A stretch of DNA of 36,218 nucleotides from Desulfuromonas sp. SDB (lineage in GTDB: Bacteria; SDB-A): contig LKUE01000331.1 of the NCBI GenBank assembly GCA_001412365.1, positions 1 to 36,218 of the forward strand, written 5' to 3'. The translations under genes were made by a program, and so were the position numbers. Numbering within the stretch: the stretch's first letter is position 1; every line of letters begins with the position of its first letter. The notes beneath the pieces are model-generated. The model saw only the letters and a program-made list of their open reading frames with translations. It did no database searches and was not told the origin of the DNA. This document shows positions 1 through 7,946 of this stretch, in pieces.

Positions 1-42
1 CCCATCATTACTAAAAAAATTCAAGAACTATGTGATATTTAA
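1..42 (+). CDS. Possible C-terminal end of an upstream gene (partial)
   Basis: Frame 1 is open from the window edge and ends at a TAA at 40-42, giving the tail PIITKKIQELCDI. The composition is plausible for a protein C-terminus and it lies upstream of a recognisable purM promoter. Thirteen residues are too few to assign a family, and an open frame of this length can arise by chance. Confidence 0.25.
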   Translation, partial: PIITKKIQELCDI

Positions 43-107
43 ATAACATCAGCTGCTGCAGATACTCAAACTTACCATCTCTTTCCCCTATATAAACATA
101 AAATTCC

Positions 108-136
108 TAGTCAATGAATTAGGTTTTGTTTATAAT
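108..136 (+). promoter_or_regulatory. Sigma70-type promoter candidate for purM
   Basis: A perfect TATAAT (131-136) lies 17 bases after TAGTCA (108-113, four of six matches to TTGACA). The expected start point is about 20 bases before the purM ATG, and an AAGGA ribosome site lies at 154-158. The region between the upstream stop at 42 and this promoter holds nothing else recognisable. Confidence 0.5.
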
Positions 137-164
137 GGCAAAAAATTCAACCTAAGGAATAATT

Positions 165-1172
165 ATGGATTACAAACAAGCAGGCGTGGACATCCAAGCA
201 GCTGAACAAGCTTTGGATAAAATAAAAAAAATGGTTAAATCCACTTTTTCTCCCCAAGTAGGGGAACAGTGGGGAAACTTCGGGGGATTGTACAAAATTG
301 ATGAGAACCGCTACCTGGTTGCTTCCGCAGACGGAGTGGGCACCAAACTGAAGATAGCTATGGATATGAATATCCATGATACGGTGGGAGAAGATCTGGT
401 AAACCACTGCGTAAACGACATATTAACTTTAGGAGCCCGGCCCTTATTCTTCATGGATTACCTGGCTACCGGTAAATTAAACCAGCAATGTTTTGTGGAT
501 ATTATCAAGGGAATTACCAATGGATGTGTGAATAACCACTGCGCTTTAATTGGCGGTGAAACTGCGGAAATGCCCGGATTTTATTCACCAGGAGAATACG
601 ACCTGGCTGGTTTTATTGTAGGAGAAGTAAATTCCTCAAAAATTCTGGGCAGTTCAAAAATTAAATTTGGAGATATTGTACTGGGTTTAAGTTCCCATGG
701 TCTGCACACCAACGGGTACTCTCTGGTCCGCAAGATTTTTTCCGATCACCACATATCTTGGAATCAAACATTTCCTGGACTTAAAGGCAGCTTGGGAGAA
801 AATCTGCTTAAAGTGCATAAAACCTACTACCCCTTGCTTAAATCTCTGCTGGATTCAGACAGCTTACATGGATTAGCCCATATAACCGGAGGAGGCATAG
901 AAGGAAATCTTTCCCGGATTATCCCCTCCGGGCTTCAGGCAGAAATTGAGGTAAACTGGGAAATCCCTCCCCTATTCCAGCTGATTGAAAAGATCGGGGA
1001 AATCAACAAAAATGAAATGTTCAAAGTTTTTAACATGGGCATTGGAATGATCGTTATTGCCGGAGAGGATAAGCAGACGGAAATTTTAAAACATTTAACC
1101 GACCACCGCGGGGAAGTATTTAAACTGGGAATAATAAAATCGGGAAGAAAAAAGGTTGAGCTGCACTTATGA
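165..1172 (+). CDS. purM: Phosphoribosylformylglycinamidine cyclo-ligase (AIR synthetase)
   Basis: PurM catalyses the ATP-dependent ring closure of FGAM to aminoimidazole ribonucleotide, the fifth step of purine synthesis in the cytosol. The protein is 335 residues, slightly shorter than the usual 340-350. It carries the family hallmarks: an N-terminal MDYKQAGVDI start, the DGVGTK segment, the GGETAEMPGFY segment, and a C-terminal PurM/SelD-type half with HITGGG. The ATG at 165 has an AAGGA site 7 bases upstream. The last codons overlap the next gene by an ATGA junction, suggesting translational coupling. No other purine genes are in the window. Confidence 0.96.
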   Translation: MDYKQAGVDIQAAEQALDKIKKMVKSTFSPQVGEQWGNFGGLYKIDENRYLVASADGVGTKLKIAMDMNIHDTVGEDLVNHCVNDILTLGARPLFFMDYLATGKLNQQCFVDIIKGITNGCVNNHCALIGGETAEMPGFYSPGEYDLAGFIVGEVNSSKILGSSKIKFGDIVLGLSSHGLHTNGYSLVRKIFSDHHISWNQTFPGLKGSLGENLLKVHKTYYPLLKSLLDSDSLHGLAHITGGGIEGNLSRIIPSGLQAEIEVNWEIPPLFQLIEKIGEINKNEMFKVFNMGIGMIVIAGEDKQTEILKHLTDHRGEVFKLGIIKSGRKKVELHL

Positions 1173-1441
1173 AAAACCAGGAAATTTATAAATTTATAGC
1201 TGATGTATTTCTGCACAATGACGCTATTTCAATTTCAGGCAATGAATTTTTAAAATTATTTATCTCTCACTGCCGGGACCGATGGGGTTTACTGGCTGGA
1301 GAAGTTTTGAGATCATGGCATATAAATAATTATGGAGATTTAGAGCAGTATTTAAACACAATGCCTTTAAATTATCAAATTGAAATAACTGATCCTAATC
1401 CCGACCGCAGTGTTAAGTTTGAGGATATATTCTCCATATAA
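1169..1441 (+). CDS. Small protein, probable divergent Minf_1886 family member
   Basis: This 90-residue protein starts inside the purM stop (ATGA overlap), so it is almost certainly co-translated with purM. What can be seen: a central stretch with SGNEFL, WGLLAGEVLRSWHI, then a GDLEQYL segment and a C-terminal DRSVKFEDIF. As I recall the Minf_1886 family of small uncharacterised proteins, it has the same order: an SG-(x)-(E)L segment, an F/W-G-x-LA-x-x-VL-x-x-W segment, a D-x-G segment, and a C-terminal D-x-x-x-DF motif. The match is by eye only. The function of that family is unknown. No signal peptide, membrane segment or metal-binding cluster is visible. Confidence 0.7.
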   Translation: MKNQEIYKFIADVFLHNDAISISGNEFLKLFISHCRDRWGLLAGEVLRSWHINNYGDLEQYLNTMPLNYQIEITDPNPDRSVKFEDIFSI

Positions 1442-1471
1442 TCTTAAATTTTCATATTACAAGGTTTGATA

Positions 1472-1498
1472 TTGCCAAAACCAGCAGAACTCTATAAT
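1472..1498 (+). promoter_or_regulatory. Weak promoter candidate before the DUF62 gene
   Basis: TTGCCA (1472-1477) and a perfect TATAAT (1493-1498) are separated by 15 bases, shorter than the optimal 17. The expected start would be about 17 bases before the ATG at 1522, just enough for the GAGG ribosome site. The 80-base gap contains no other clear element. Confidence 0.35.
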
Positions 1499-1521
1499 TT
1501 TAATAGTAACGAGGTATATAA

Positions 1522-2265
1522 ATGATAGGGTTAATAACTGATTTTAAATTAAAAGATAGCTATGTGGCGGAAATGAAAGCAGTAATGTATTGCATTCATA
1601 AACAGGGTGTAGTTATAGATATTACCCATGATATTCCTTTTGGGGATATTGAAGCTGCTGCTTTTTTATTGGAGCGTTGCTGGAAATCTTTTCCTGCAGA
1701 AACTGTTTTCTGCGGGGTAATTGATCCGGGGGTGGGCACTTCTCGAAAAGCAATCATGGGAAAATCAAAGGGAATGTACTTTGTGGGACCTGACAACGGA
1801 TTGTTCTCTTACCTGTTCCCCCCCCAGCAAGTTAAACTAATTCCTGATCACTTAAGCAGAAAGACCCCGGGAAATACATTCCAGGGGAGAGATTTATTTG
1901 CAGTAGCCGCAGCTAATTTAGATAAACAACAAGATAATTTTTTAAATTCCCAGGGGATTTCTTATTCCGGTCAATTAGTCAAGCTAAATACAGCTCCTGT
2001 TCCCAAAGTAATGTGGATTGATAATTTCGGCAATGCAATACTTTCCATGAAACCTGAACATCTTTTCACTAATGCCCCAAAATTTTGTTTAAACTGGGGA
2101 AATTATTCTTTTTCCGAGATTTATCCAAATTACCAGGCGCTTGCTCCCCACCAGGTTGGTTTGGTTACAGGAGGAAGCGGATATTTAGAGTTAGCGGCCA
2201 GAGATAAATGCGCCGCAGAAATTTTAAAAATTAACCGGGGGGATATTCTTGATGTACGAAATTAG
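1522..2265 (+). CDS. SAM hydroxide adenosyltransferase family protein (DUF62) with altered catalytic His
   Basis: Family members hydrolyse S-adenosylmethionine to adenosine and methionine and are related to the fluorinase and chlorinase. The 247-residue protein has the N-terminal LITDF-x-x-x-DSYV, the ITHDIP segment, the DPGVGT-x-R block with Asp68 and Arg75, the VGPDNGLF block, and a C-terminal FGN and GGSGYLELA. Archetypes use a conserved Asp-Arg-His triad, with His in the motif TFHGRD. Here that block reads TFQGRD, so Gln121 replaces the His (codon CAG). The start has a GAGG site. The gene overlaps the following hsp20 gene. Whether it still hydrolyses SAM is open; it could be a binding protein or a variant enzyme. 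Confidence 0.9.
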   Translation: MIGLITDFKLKDSYVAEMKAVMYCIHKQGVVIDITHDIPFGDIEAAAFLLERCWKSFPAETVFCGVIDPGVGTSRKAIMGKSKGMYFVGPDNGLFSYLFPPQQVKLIPDHLSRKTPGNTFQGRDLFAVAAANLDKQQDNFLNSQGISYSGQLVKLNTAPVPKVMWIDNFGNAILSMKPEHLFTNAPKFCLNWGNYSFSEIYPNYQALAPHQVGLVTGGSGYLELAARDKCAAEILKINRGDILDVRN

Positions 2266-2590
2266 CACTCCCTTTCCCTTGATGGACATTGTGAAAACTG
2301 ATGATTATTTAGTAATTATCATGGATGTTCCCGGAATTAGACCTAATGATATAATACTAAGGTTAACTCCCCGCAATCTGAAAATTGAACTGCCTGCATC
2401 TGATCAAGTGAACTTGCAAGGACATTATTATAAATTGGAAAGGCAACACCAAAATATTACCAGGGAAATTGATCTTCCTGAACAAATTGATCCTGAATCC
2501 ATCCGTTATACCCTGTCCCGTGGAGTACTAACTGTAAAATTGAAAATTACAAAGGAGGTATCCTCTGTCAGAACAATTCAACTTCTTTGA
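2252..2590 (+). CDS. Small heat-shock protein, Hsp20/alpha-crystallin family
   Basis: An ATP-independent chaperone that holds unfolded proteins. The 112-residue product is nearly all alpha-crystallin domain: DYLVIIMDVPGIRPNDIILRL at the start, the family strand pattern ITREIDLPEQIDPESI, and the terminal SRGVLTVKL motif. A short TIQLL tail may serve as the I-x-I/L anchoring motif. The ORF track begins at TTG 2249, but ATG 2252 behind a GGGGGG run is the better start. It overlaps the upstream gene by 14 bases. Its last codons contain the Shine-Dalgarno of lon, so holdase and protease are translationally linked. Confidence 0.93.
   Translation: MYEISTPFPLMDIVKTDDYLVIIMDVPGIRPNDIILRLTPRNLKIELPASDQVNLQGHYYKLERQHQNITREIDLPEQIDPESIRYTLSRGVLTVKLKITKEVSSVRTIQLL
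2551..2567 (+). promoter_or_regulatory. Perfect Shine-Dalgarno in front of a CTG start for lon
   Basis: AAAGGAGGT (2551-2559) lies inside the hsp20 3' end. In the lon frame the only plausible initiator at the correct distance (6 bases after GGAGG) is CTG 2565-2567. An in-frame TGA at 2541-2543 excludes starts further upstream. The GTG at 2619 chosen by the ORF track has no ribosome site in front of it. Confidence 0.65.
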
Positions 2591-4922
2591 AAATAAAGAT
2601 CTACCCTCTGTACCTCCGGTGGAACTGCCCTTACTGGAATTGGAAAAACAGATAATTTATCCAAATCTTCCCCTGGTAGTGGTAATTCCTCCCGGAAAAA
2701 ACAGTGATATGATAAATGATATTTTAAAATCCAAGGAAAAATTATTAGTAGCAGCTCTGAAGAAATTAAATTCAGATAATCCTTCTGAACCAGAATACTA
2801 CAATTTCGGGGTTGCTGCAGTGGTAACCAAGCTAATGAACTTTCCCGACGAAAGCTACCGGATAATTATTCAGGGGAAACAACGGGTAAAAATCATTAAA
2901 ATAAACGATTCCACCAAGTACAAAAAAGCCAAAGTTATTCCGGTCCAGGAAATTAACACGGAAGGACCGGATGTAGAAGCTCTTTATCGAAGCCTGCAAA
3001 ATGCTTTTATCGAATTAATCAGTGAAACCCCAGCCATACCCCAAGAGCTGAAACTGGTTATCAAAGAAATCAGCAAACCTTCTAATCTAGCTGATTTTAT
3101 TTCCATGCATCTAAATATGCCCATATCCGAAAGGCAAAATATCCTGGAAATGCTGGATGTAAGACAGCGTCTCAAATATATTTTAGAAAAGGTAATCAAT
3201 GAACTAGATGTTGCCAAAATGGCTACCAAAATCAGAAGAGATGTTGAATCCAAAGCAGAAGACAGCCGAAGAGAATACTATCTCCGGGAACAGCTCAAAG
3301 CCATAAAAAAAGAATTAGGGGAAGGAGATGAATTATCCAAAGAAATTGAAGAATTAGAACAGAAGGCGAAATCAGTTAAATTAAGCGAAGAAGCGAGGAA
3401 AGCTTGTGAAAAGGAAATTGACCGCTTAAAAATGATGACACCCGCATCTGCCGAATACACTGTGGCTAGAACTTATCTGGATTGGATACTTGAATTGCCC
3501 TGGGAGACATACACAGAAGATAAAACTAATATCCGAAATGCAAAAAAAATACTGGATAATGACCATTACAATTTAACCGATATAAAAGAAAGAATTTTAG
3601 AATTAATTGCAGTTAAAACCTTAAAACCGGATGTCAAAAGTCCGATAATATGTTTTGTGGGACCTCCCGGAGTGGGTAAAACTTCTCTGGGACAGTCTAT
3701 TGCCAGAGCTTTGGGAAGAAAATTTGTGCGGTTTTCACTGGGGGGAATCAGAGATGAAGCTGAAATTAGAGGTCACCGCAGAACCTATGTGGGGGCTCTA
3801 CCCGGAAGAATTATCCAGGGAATCCGCAGAGCTGAATCTTCAAATCCGCTGTTTATGCTGGATGAAATTGATAAATTAGGAACCGACTTCAGAGGAGATC
3901 CAGCCTCAGCTTTGCTGGAAGTGCTGGATCCTGAACAAAATGTCAACTTCAGGGATCACTATCTGGATTTATCCTTTGATCTTTCCAACGTATTATTTAT
4001 TATGACCGCCAACACCACTTCCACTATTCCTCCTGCTCTACTCGACCGTATGGAAATTCTGGAATTACCGGGATATACTACTACTGAGAAAATTGAAATC
4101 GCCAAACGCCACTTAGCTCCCCGTCAATTACATGAAAATGGTTTAGATAAACATGCAGTGAGTTTTAATATTTCCGCTTTTGAAACAATAATTGACCAGT
4201 ACACTCACGAAGCAGGGGTTAGAAATTTAGAAAGAAAAATTGCCCAGGTTTGCCGGAAAATTGCTAAAAGAATCGCCACCCGAAAACCTTCCCGTTCAAA
4301 ATCCCTGGAAGTTGACGGAAAACTGGTAAACAAAGAATTAGGTCCTTCCCGGCAGGTTCACGAAAAGAAAATGTCAGAACCCACCGTAGGAGTGGCAACG
4401 GGAATGGCTTGGACCCCGCAGGGAGGTGAAATTCTTCTGGTGGAAGTGCTCCAACATCCCGGTAAAGGAGAGCTTATTTTAACCGGTCAGTTAGGTGAGG
4501 TTATGAAAGAATCAGCAATGGCAGCTATGGCTATTCTTAAAGCTAATAAAAAAATCCAATCAGAATCAGAGAATCCTTTTGAGCATACTGATTATCACAT
4601 ACACGTGCCTGCCGGAGCTATACCCAAAGACGGGCCATCTGCAGGGATAACCTTGTTAACTGCCCTCTACAGCAAGATAATTGATAAACCGGTAAGGGAT
4701 GATCTGGCGATGACCGGAGAGATTACCTTGACCGGAAGAGTGCTCCCGGTGGGGGGTATTGAAAACAAAATCCTTGCAGCAAAAAGAGCAGGGATTAGAA
4801 ATATTATCTTGCCCAAGGATAACCAAGCGGATATCAAGCATATTTCCAGGCAGAAAAAACAGGATTTAAAATTTTATTATGTTGATCATGTCCATCGGGT
4901 GCTAAAATTAGCAATTGCCTGA
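2565..4922 (+). CDS. lon: ATP-dependent protease La (Lon)
   Basis: Cytosolic AAA+ serine protease that degrades damaged and regulatory proteins. From the CTG start the product is 785 residues, typical for LonA. Domains in order: N-terminal substrate-binding LON domain (about 20-220), a charged coiled-coil linker (about 220-310), AAA+ module with Walker A GPPGVGKT (366-373) and Walker B LFMLDEID, and the C-terminal protease domain. The Ser-Lys dyad is Ser692 (DGPSAG) and Lys735 (ENKILAAK), 43 residues apart as in E. coli Lon. The extra 18 N-terminal residues (starting SEQFNFFENKD) look natural. It overlaps hsp20 by 26 bases, forming a protein-quality-control pair. A GTG start at 2619 (767 residues) is the alternative. 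Confidence 0.97.
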   Translation: MSEQFNFFENKDLPSVPPVELPLLELEKQIIYPNLPLVVVIPPGKNSDMINDILKSKEKLLVAALKKLNSDNPSEPEYYNFGVAAVVTKLMNFPDESYRIIIQGKQRVKIIKINDSTKYKKAKVIPVQEINTEGPDVEALYRSLQNAFIELISETPAIPQELKLVIKEISKPSNLADFISMHLNMPISERQNILEMLDVRQRLKYILEKVINELDVAKMATKIRRDVESKAEDSRREYYLREQLKAIKKELGEGDELSKEIEELEQKAKSVKLSEEARKACEKEIDRLKMMTPASAEYTVARTYLDWILELPWETYTEDKTNIRNAKKILDNDHYNLTDIKERILELIAVKTLKPDVKSPIICFVGPPGVGKTSLGQSIARALGRKFVRFSLGGIRDEAEIRGHRRTYVGALPGRIIQGIRRAESSNPLFMLDEIDKLGTDFRGDPASALLEVLDPEQNVNFRDHYLDLSFDLSNVLFIMTANTTSTIPPALLDRMEILELPGYTTTEKIEIAKRHLAPRQLHENGLDKHAVSFNISAFETIIDQYTHEAGVRNLERKIAQVCRKIAKRIATRKPSRSKSLEVDGKLVNKELGPSRQVHEKKMSEPTVGVATGMAWTPQGGEILLVEVLQHPGKGELILTGQLGEVMKESAMAAMAILKANKKIQSESENPFEHTDYHIHVPAGAIPKDGPSAGITLLTALYSKIIDKPVRDDLAMTGEITLTGRVLPVGGIENKILAAKRAGIRNIILPKDNQADIKHISRQKKQDLKFYYVDHVHRVLKLAIA

Positions 4923-4948
4923 ACAACCATCATGACCAGGAGTTTTTT

Positions 4949-5413
4949 ATGTTGACTGATATTCTAAAAGAACAGAATATAACCATCTGTCAGGAGAAAA
5001 TGGATTATCCTCAAGTTATCCAATGCCTGATCGATCTTGTGGATATTGACCAGGACCAGCAGCAGCAGATAGTAAATTTTATAAACTCCAATGAAAAATT
5101 AACTTCATCAACTCTGGGCAAGGGAGTGATGTTGTTTAAAGCTTGGCCGGTACAAATTCAATCAACCCATTGTTCCCTGTTGATATTTCCCCAGGGTTGT
5201 GAAATTGAAGCTTTCGACGATCAAATAATAACTATTTGTGGATTAATTGCGGCCCCCCAGGAAAAAGAACAGCAATACCATCAATTACTGATTTCCTGGC
5301 TGAGAATGCTGAATGAATCTTCGCTCAGAGATGATTTTATTGAATGCGACACTCCCCAAGAAGTTATCAACCTAATCAGGGAGGAGGAGAAAGAAATTGA
5401 AAGCACTTCCTGA
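4949..5413 (+). CDS. PTS EIIA (fructose/nitrogen type)-like domain protein lacking the phospho-His
   Basis: The 154-residue protein follows the PtsN/IIA-Fru fold order: N-terminal helices, a G-x-G strand segment, then a C-terminal APQEKEQQYHQLLISWLRML region matching the family A-P-x-x-x-E-H-L-x-x-L-x-x-L pattern, and a final EEVINLI-type helix. In active family members the segment after the G-x-G reads close to AIPHAR, where His is phosphorylated. Here it reads MLFKAW, with Lys64 at the His position. Phosphotransfer is therefore unlikely and a regulatory or structural role more plausible. No other PTS gene is present in the window. A CCAGGAG site precedes the ATG. It overlaps aspS by 17 bases. 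The family call rests on pattern alone. Confidence 0.7.
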   Translation: MLTDILKEQNITICQEKMDYPQVIQCLIDLVDIDQDQQQQIVNFINSNEKLTSSTLGKGVMLFKAWPVQIQSTHCSLLIFPQGCEIEAFDDQIITICGLIAAPQEKEQQYHQLLISWLRMLNESSLRDDFIECDTPQEVINLIREEEKEIESTS

Positions 5414-7166
5414 ATTTGATCTTTCCCAAACTTCCATGCGCAGCAAATACTGCGGAGAGATTAGAGATTCGGATTTAGGCAAGGATTTAACTTTAGTTGG
5501 CTGGGTCAACAGTAACCGTCAGCATGGAGGAATTAATTTTGTGGACCTCAGGGACAGATCTGGTTTAATCCAATTAGTATTTGCTCCGGAAGTATATAAA
5601 GATGCGGGAATCAAACTAGAAACATTAATCCAGGTATTTGGTGCAGTTAAACTCAGACCATCTGAAATGGTTAATCCCCACCTCCCTACCGGGAAATTTG
5701 AATTAGAAGTACAGAAATTTCAAGTAATATCCCAGCCCGAACATCTACCCTTTATCCCCGAAGACGAGGTAAAAGCCTCTTTTGAACTGAGGCTTCAATA
5801 CCGCTACTTGGATTTAAGAAGACCATTGATGGTTAAAAATTTAATAATAAGAAACAAAGTTATTCAAAGCATCCGAAATTTCCTTGAACAACATAAATTT
5901 TTAGAAATCGAAACACCCTATCTAACTTCCCCTACTCCGGAAGGAGCAAGGGATTATCTGGTTCCCAGCCGGATTCATCCTGGCAAATTTTATGCCTTGG
6001 CTCAGTCCCCCCAAATGTACAAACAGCTGCTGATGGTGGGAGGCATTGACCGTTACTATCAATTTGCCCGTTGTTTCAGGGATGAAGATCTCCGAGCTGA
6101 CCGTCAACCAGAGCACACTCAGATTGACATGGAGATGAGTTTCGTTTCCCAGGAAGATGTTTTAAGTTTAGCAGAGAATTTAATGGTTCATCTGTTTAAT
6201 GATGTTCTGGATGTAAACTTGGAAATCCCCTTTCCCCGGTTAAGTTATAATCAAGCCATGATCAAATACGGTACGGATAAACCGGATTTAAGATTTGATC
6301 TGGAGATAGTAGATATCACCGAACAAGCTCAAAAATCGGATATGAATATTTTAAAAAACTCAGAATGTACCCGGGCATTGATGGTAGAAAATTTTCTTCC
6401 TTCCAGAAAAGATATCACTGAATTGGAGAATCAAATAAAACAACAGGGGGGGGGAGGTTTGCTTTGGACAAAGTACTCCGAACATAAGTACTCCGGACCT
6501 TTTGCCAAATTTATCACCCCAGAGATTATTGAAATTGCTAATCCTGATAAAAGAGAGGGAACTATGTTTGCAGTCTCCGGCAGTACTTCAACCGTAGCCA
6601 AATGCCTGGGATTGCTGAGAACTGAAGTAGCCAAAAAAGAAAATTTATACAGTAAAAAATGGGCTTTTGTCTGGATTGTTGATTTTCCTTTATTTGAATT
6701 AAATGACCAGGGACAGATGGAACCATGCCACCACATATTCACTATGCCCCATTCTGAAGATTTACATCTTTTAGACACCGATCCCATAAAAGTACGCGGA
6801 CAGCAGTATGATATTGTCCTCAACGGGATTGAATTGGCATCAGGCAGCATCAGAAATCATCTTCCCCAGCTGCAGAGAAAATTATTTTCAATTATGGGAC
6901 TAACCGATCAACAGATTGATCAAAGATTCGGCTTTTTACTGGAATCATTTAAATACGGTGCTCCTCCTCATGGAGGAATAGCTCCGGGGTTGGACCGGCT
7001 GGTTATGCAGATGACGGATATGAAATCAATAACCGAAGTAATCGCATTTCCCAAAACTTTACAAGCTGCCGGTTTAATGGAAAAATGTCCCCGACCAGTT
7101 GAACAACAACTTTTAAATGAATTGAACTTAGAGTTAACTAAATCGGAAGGACTAGATGGAAATTAA
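5397..7166 (+). CDS. aspS: Aspartyl-tRNA synthetase, bacterial type
   Basis: Charges tRNA-Asp with aspartate. At 589 residues it is the bacterial size. Domains: N-terminal OB-fold anticodon-binding domain (about 15-125), class II catalytic core with motif 2 in FARCFRDEDLRADRQPEHTQ, an inserted GAD domain (about 290-400), and motif 3 in GGIAPGLDRLVM. The start is a TTG at 5397, 7 bases after a strong GGGAGGAGGAG site. The first ATG (5439) has no ribosome site but would give a more usual N-terminus beginning MRSKYCGE. Whether it is discriminating or also charges tRNA-Asn cannot be judged here. It overlaps def by 11 bases. Confidence 0.97.
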   Translation: MKALPEFDLSQTSMRSKYCGEIRDSDLGKDLTLVGWVNSNRQHGGINFVDLRDRSGLIQLVFAPEVYKDAGIKLETLIQVFGAVKLRPSEMVNPHLPTGKFELEVQKFQVISQPEHLPFIPEDEVKASFELRLQYRYLDLRRPLMVKNLIIRNKVIQSIRNFLEQHKFLEIETPYLTSPTPEGARDYLVPSRIHPGKFYALAQSPQMYKQLLMVGGIDRYYQFARCFRDEDLRADRQPEHTQIDMEMSFVSQEDVLSLAENLMVHLFNDVLDVNLEIPFPRLSYNQAMIKYGTDKPDLRFDLEIVDITEQAQKSDMNILKNSECTRALMVENFLPSRKDITELENQIKQQGGGGLLWTKYSEHKYSGPFAKFITPEIIEIANPDKREGTMFAVSGSTSTVAKCLGLLRTEVAKKENLYSKKWAFVWIVDFPLFELNDQGQMEPCHHIFTMPHSEDLHLLDTDPIKVRGQQYDIVLNGIELASGSIRNHLPQLQRKLFSIMGLTDQQIDQRFGFLLESFKYGAPPHGGIAPGLDRLVMQMTDMKSITEVIAFPKTLQAAGLMEKCPRPVEQQLLNELNLELTKSEGLDGN

Positions 7167-7629
7167 AGTATATCCCCACCCCTGTCTGAAAACTCCTGCT
7201 TCACCGGTAGAAACTGTTGATGAAAATATCAGGAACATAGTCCAGGAGATGATACCAGTGATGAGAGAGTTAGATGGAATTGGATTGGCTGCTCCTCAGG
7301 TTGGTTTATCCCTGAGCTTGTTCATTGTAGAAATACCCAATAAAGGTATTGTTGCTGCAATAAATCCTGAAATTGTTTTTTCCAATGAACAACTTAAGGT
7401 TATGGAAGAAGGATGTCTGAGTATTCCCGGACATTATCTTCCCCTCATCCGCCCCAGTAAAGTTAAAATTCAAGCAGTAGATTTAGAAGGACAAAAATTT
7501 GAGATAACCGGAGAGGATTTAATAGCCCGGGCGTTCTTACATGAAATTGATCATCTCCGGGGGAAATTAATTATTGATCACTTGTCCCCTGAACAGAGAA
7601 TTGAATTTGAAAGAAATTTAACCTTGTAG
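7156..7629 (+). CDS. def: Peptide deformylase
   Basis: Metalloenzyme removing the formyl group from nascent N-terminal methionine. The 157 residues contain all three motifs: GIGLAAPQ (motif 1), EEGCLS with the metal-binding Cys (motif 2), and HEIDH with two metal-binding His and the catalytic Glu (motif 3). The ATG lies inside the end of aspS with GGAAGG six bases upstream, so it is co-translated. It is the last gene of the first co-directional block. A 450-base repeat-rich gap follows. Confidence 0.97.
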   Translation: MEIKVYPHPCLKTPASPVETVDENIRNIVQEMIPVMRELDGIGLAAPQVGLSLSLFIVEIPNKGIVAAINPEIVFSNEQLKVMEEGCLSIPGHYLPLIRPSKVKIQAVDLEGQKFEITGEDLIARAFLHEIDHLRGKLIIDHLSPEQRIEFERNLTL

Positions 7630-7698
7630 TTTTTTAAACCACCAATTAACCGCAGAGGTAAATAATCTATTTCATATATATTTACTTGAAATGAATAA

Positions 7699-7788
7699 AT
7701 CCAGGTTAAGTGTTTAATCCTCCCGAAAATTCTATATTTTCTCCATAGAAAATAATACATTTAAATCAATTTAATCATTTACCTGGAT
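7699..7788. repeat. Nested inverted repeats after def
   Basis: ATCCAGGTTAA (7699-7709) pairs with TTTACCTGGAT (7778-7788), 10 of 11 positions. Between the arms lies a second hairpin, TATTTTC (7735-7741) and GAAAATA (7748-7754), with a six-base loop. A T run follows at 7795-7800. It may be the def-operon terminator or part of a folded non-coding RNA. Confidence 0.4.
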
Positions 7789-7800
7789 ATACTGTTTTTT

Positions 7801-7832
7801 AAAATGTTATTTTTTTATAACAAAAACATTTT
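7801..7832. repeat. AT-rich inverted repeat just upstream of the TTGACA element
   Basis: AAAATGTT (7801-7808) is the reverse complement of AACATTTT (7825-7832). An alternative inner stem GTTAT (7806-7810)/ATAAC (7817-7821) encloses six T. It ends six bases before TTGACA (7838-7843), a location that would suit an operator or a terminator. Confidence 0.35.
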
Positions 7833-7838
7833 ATTTAT

Positions 7839-7946
7839 TGACAAAGATTATCAGTTGAGGTAGTTCATTTAGATATGCTTACTAATCTAGCTTCCATAAT
7901 TAGTATCCGGCATAGTTATAAGTCAAAAGAACAAGTGACAAAGATT
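7839..7946 (+). repeat. Pair of 11-base direct repeats TGACAAAGATT
   Basis: TGACAAAGATT occurs at 7839-7849 (overlapping the TTGACA) and again at 7936-7946, both in the sucC leader and both in the same orientation, with start points 97 bases apart. The copies lie at a spacing compatible with a dimeric or looping regulator. No known consensus was recognised. Confidence 0.4.

Noticed and set aside
6447-6457. Run of nine G in aspS as a possible frameshift or phase-variation tract
   Set aside because: The AspRS frame is intact on both sides and no alternative frame makes sense; only a variable-length comparison would revive it.
6431-6850. 139-residue minus-strand ORF within aspS
   Set aside because: Antisense shadow of a well-supported synthetase gene.
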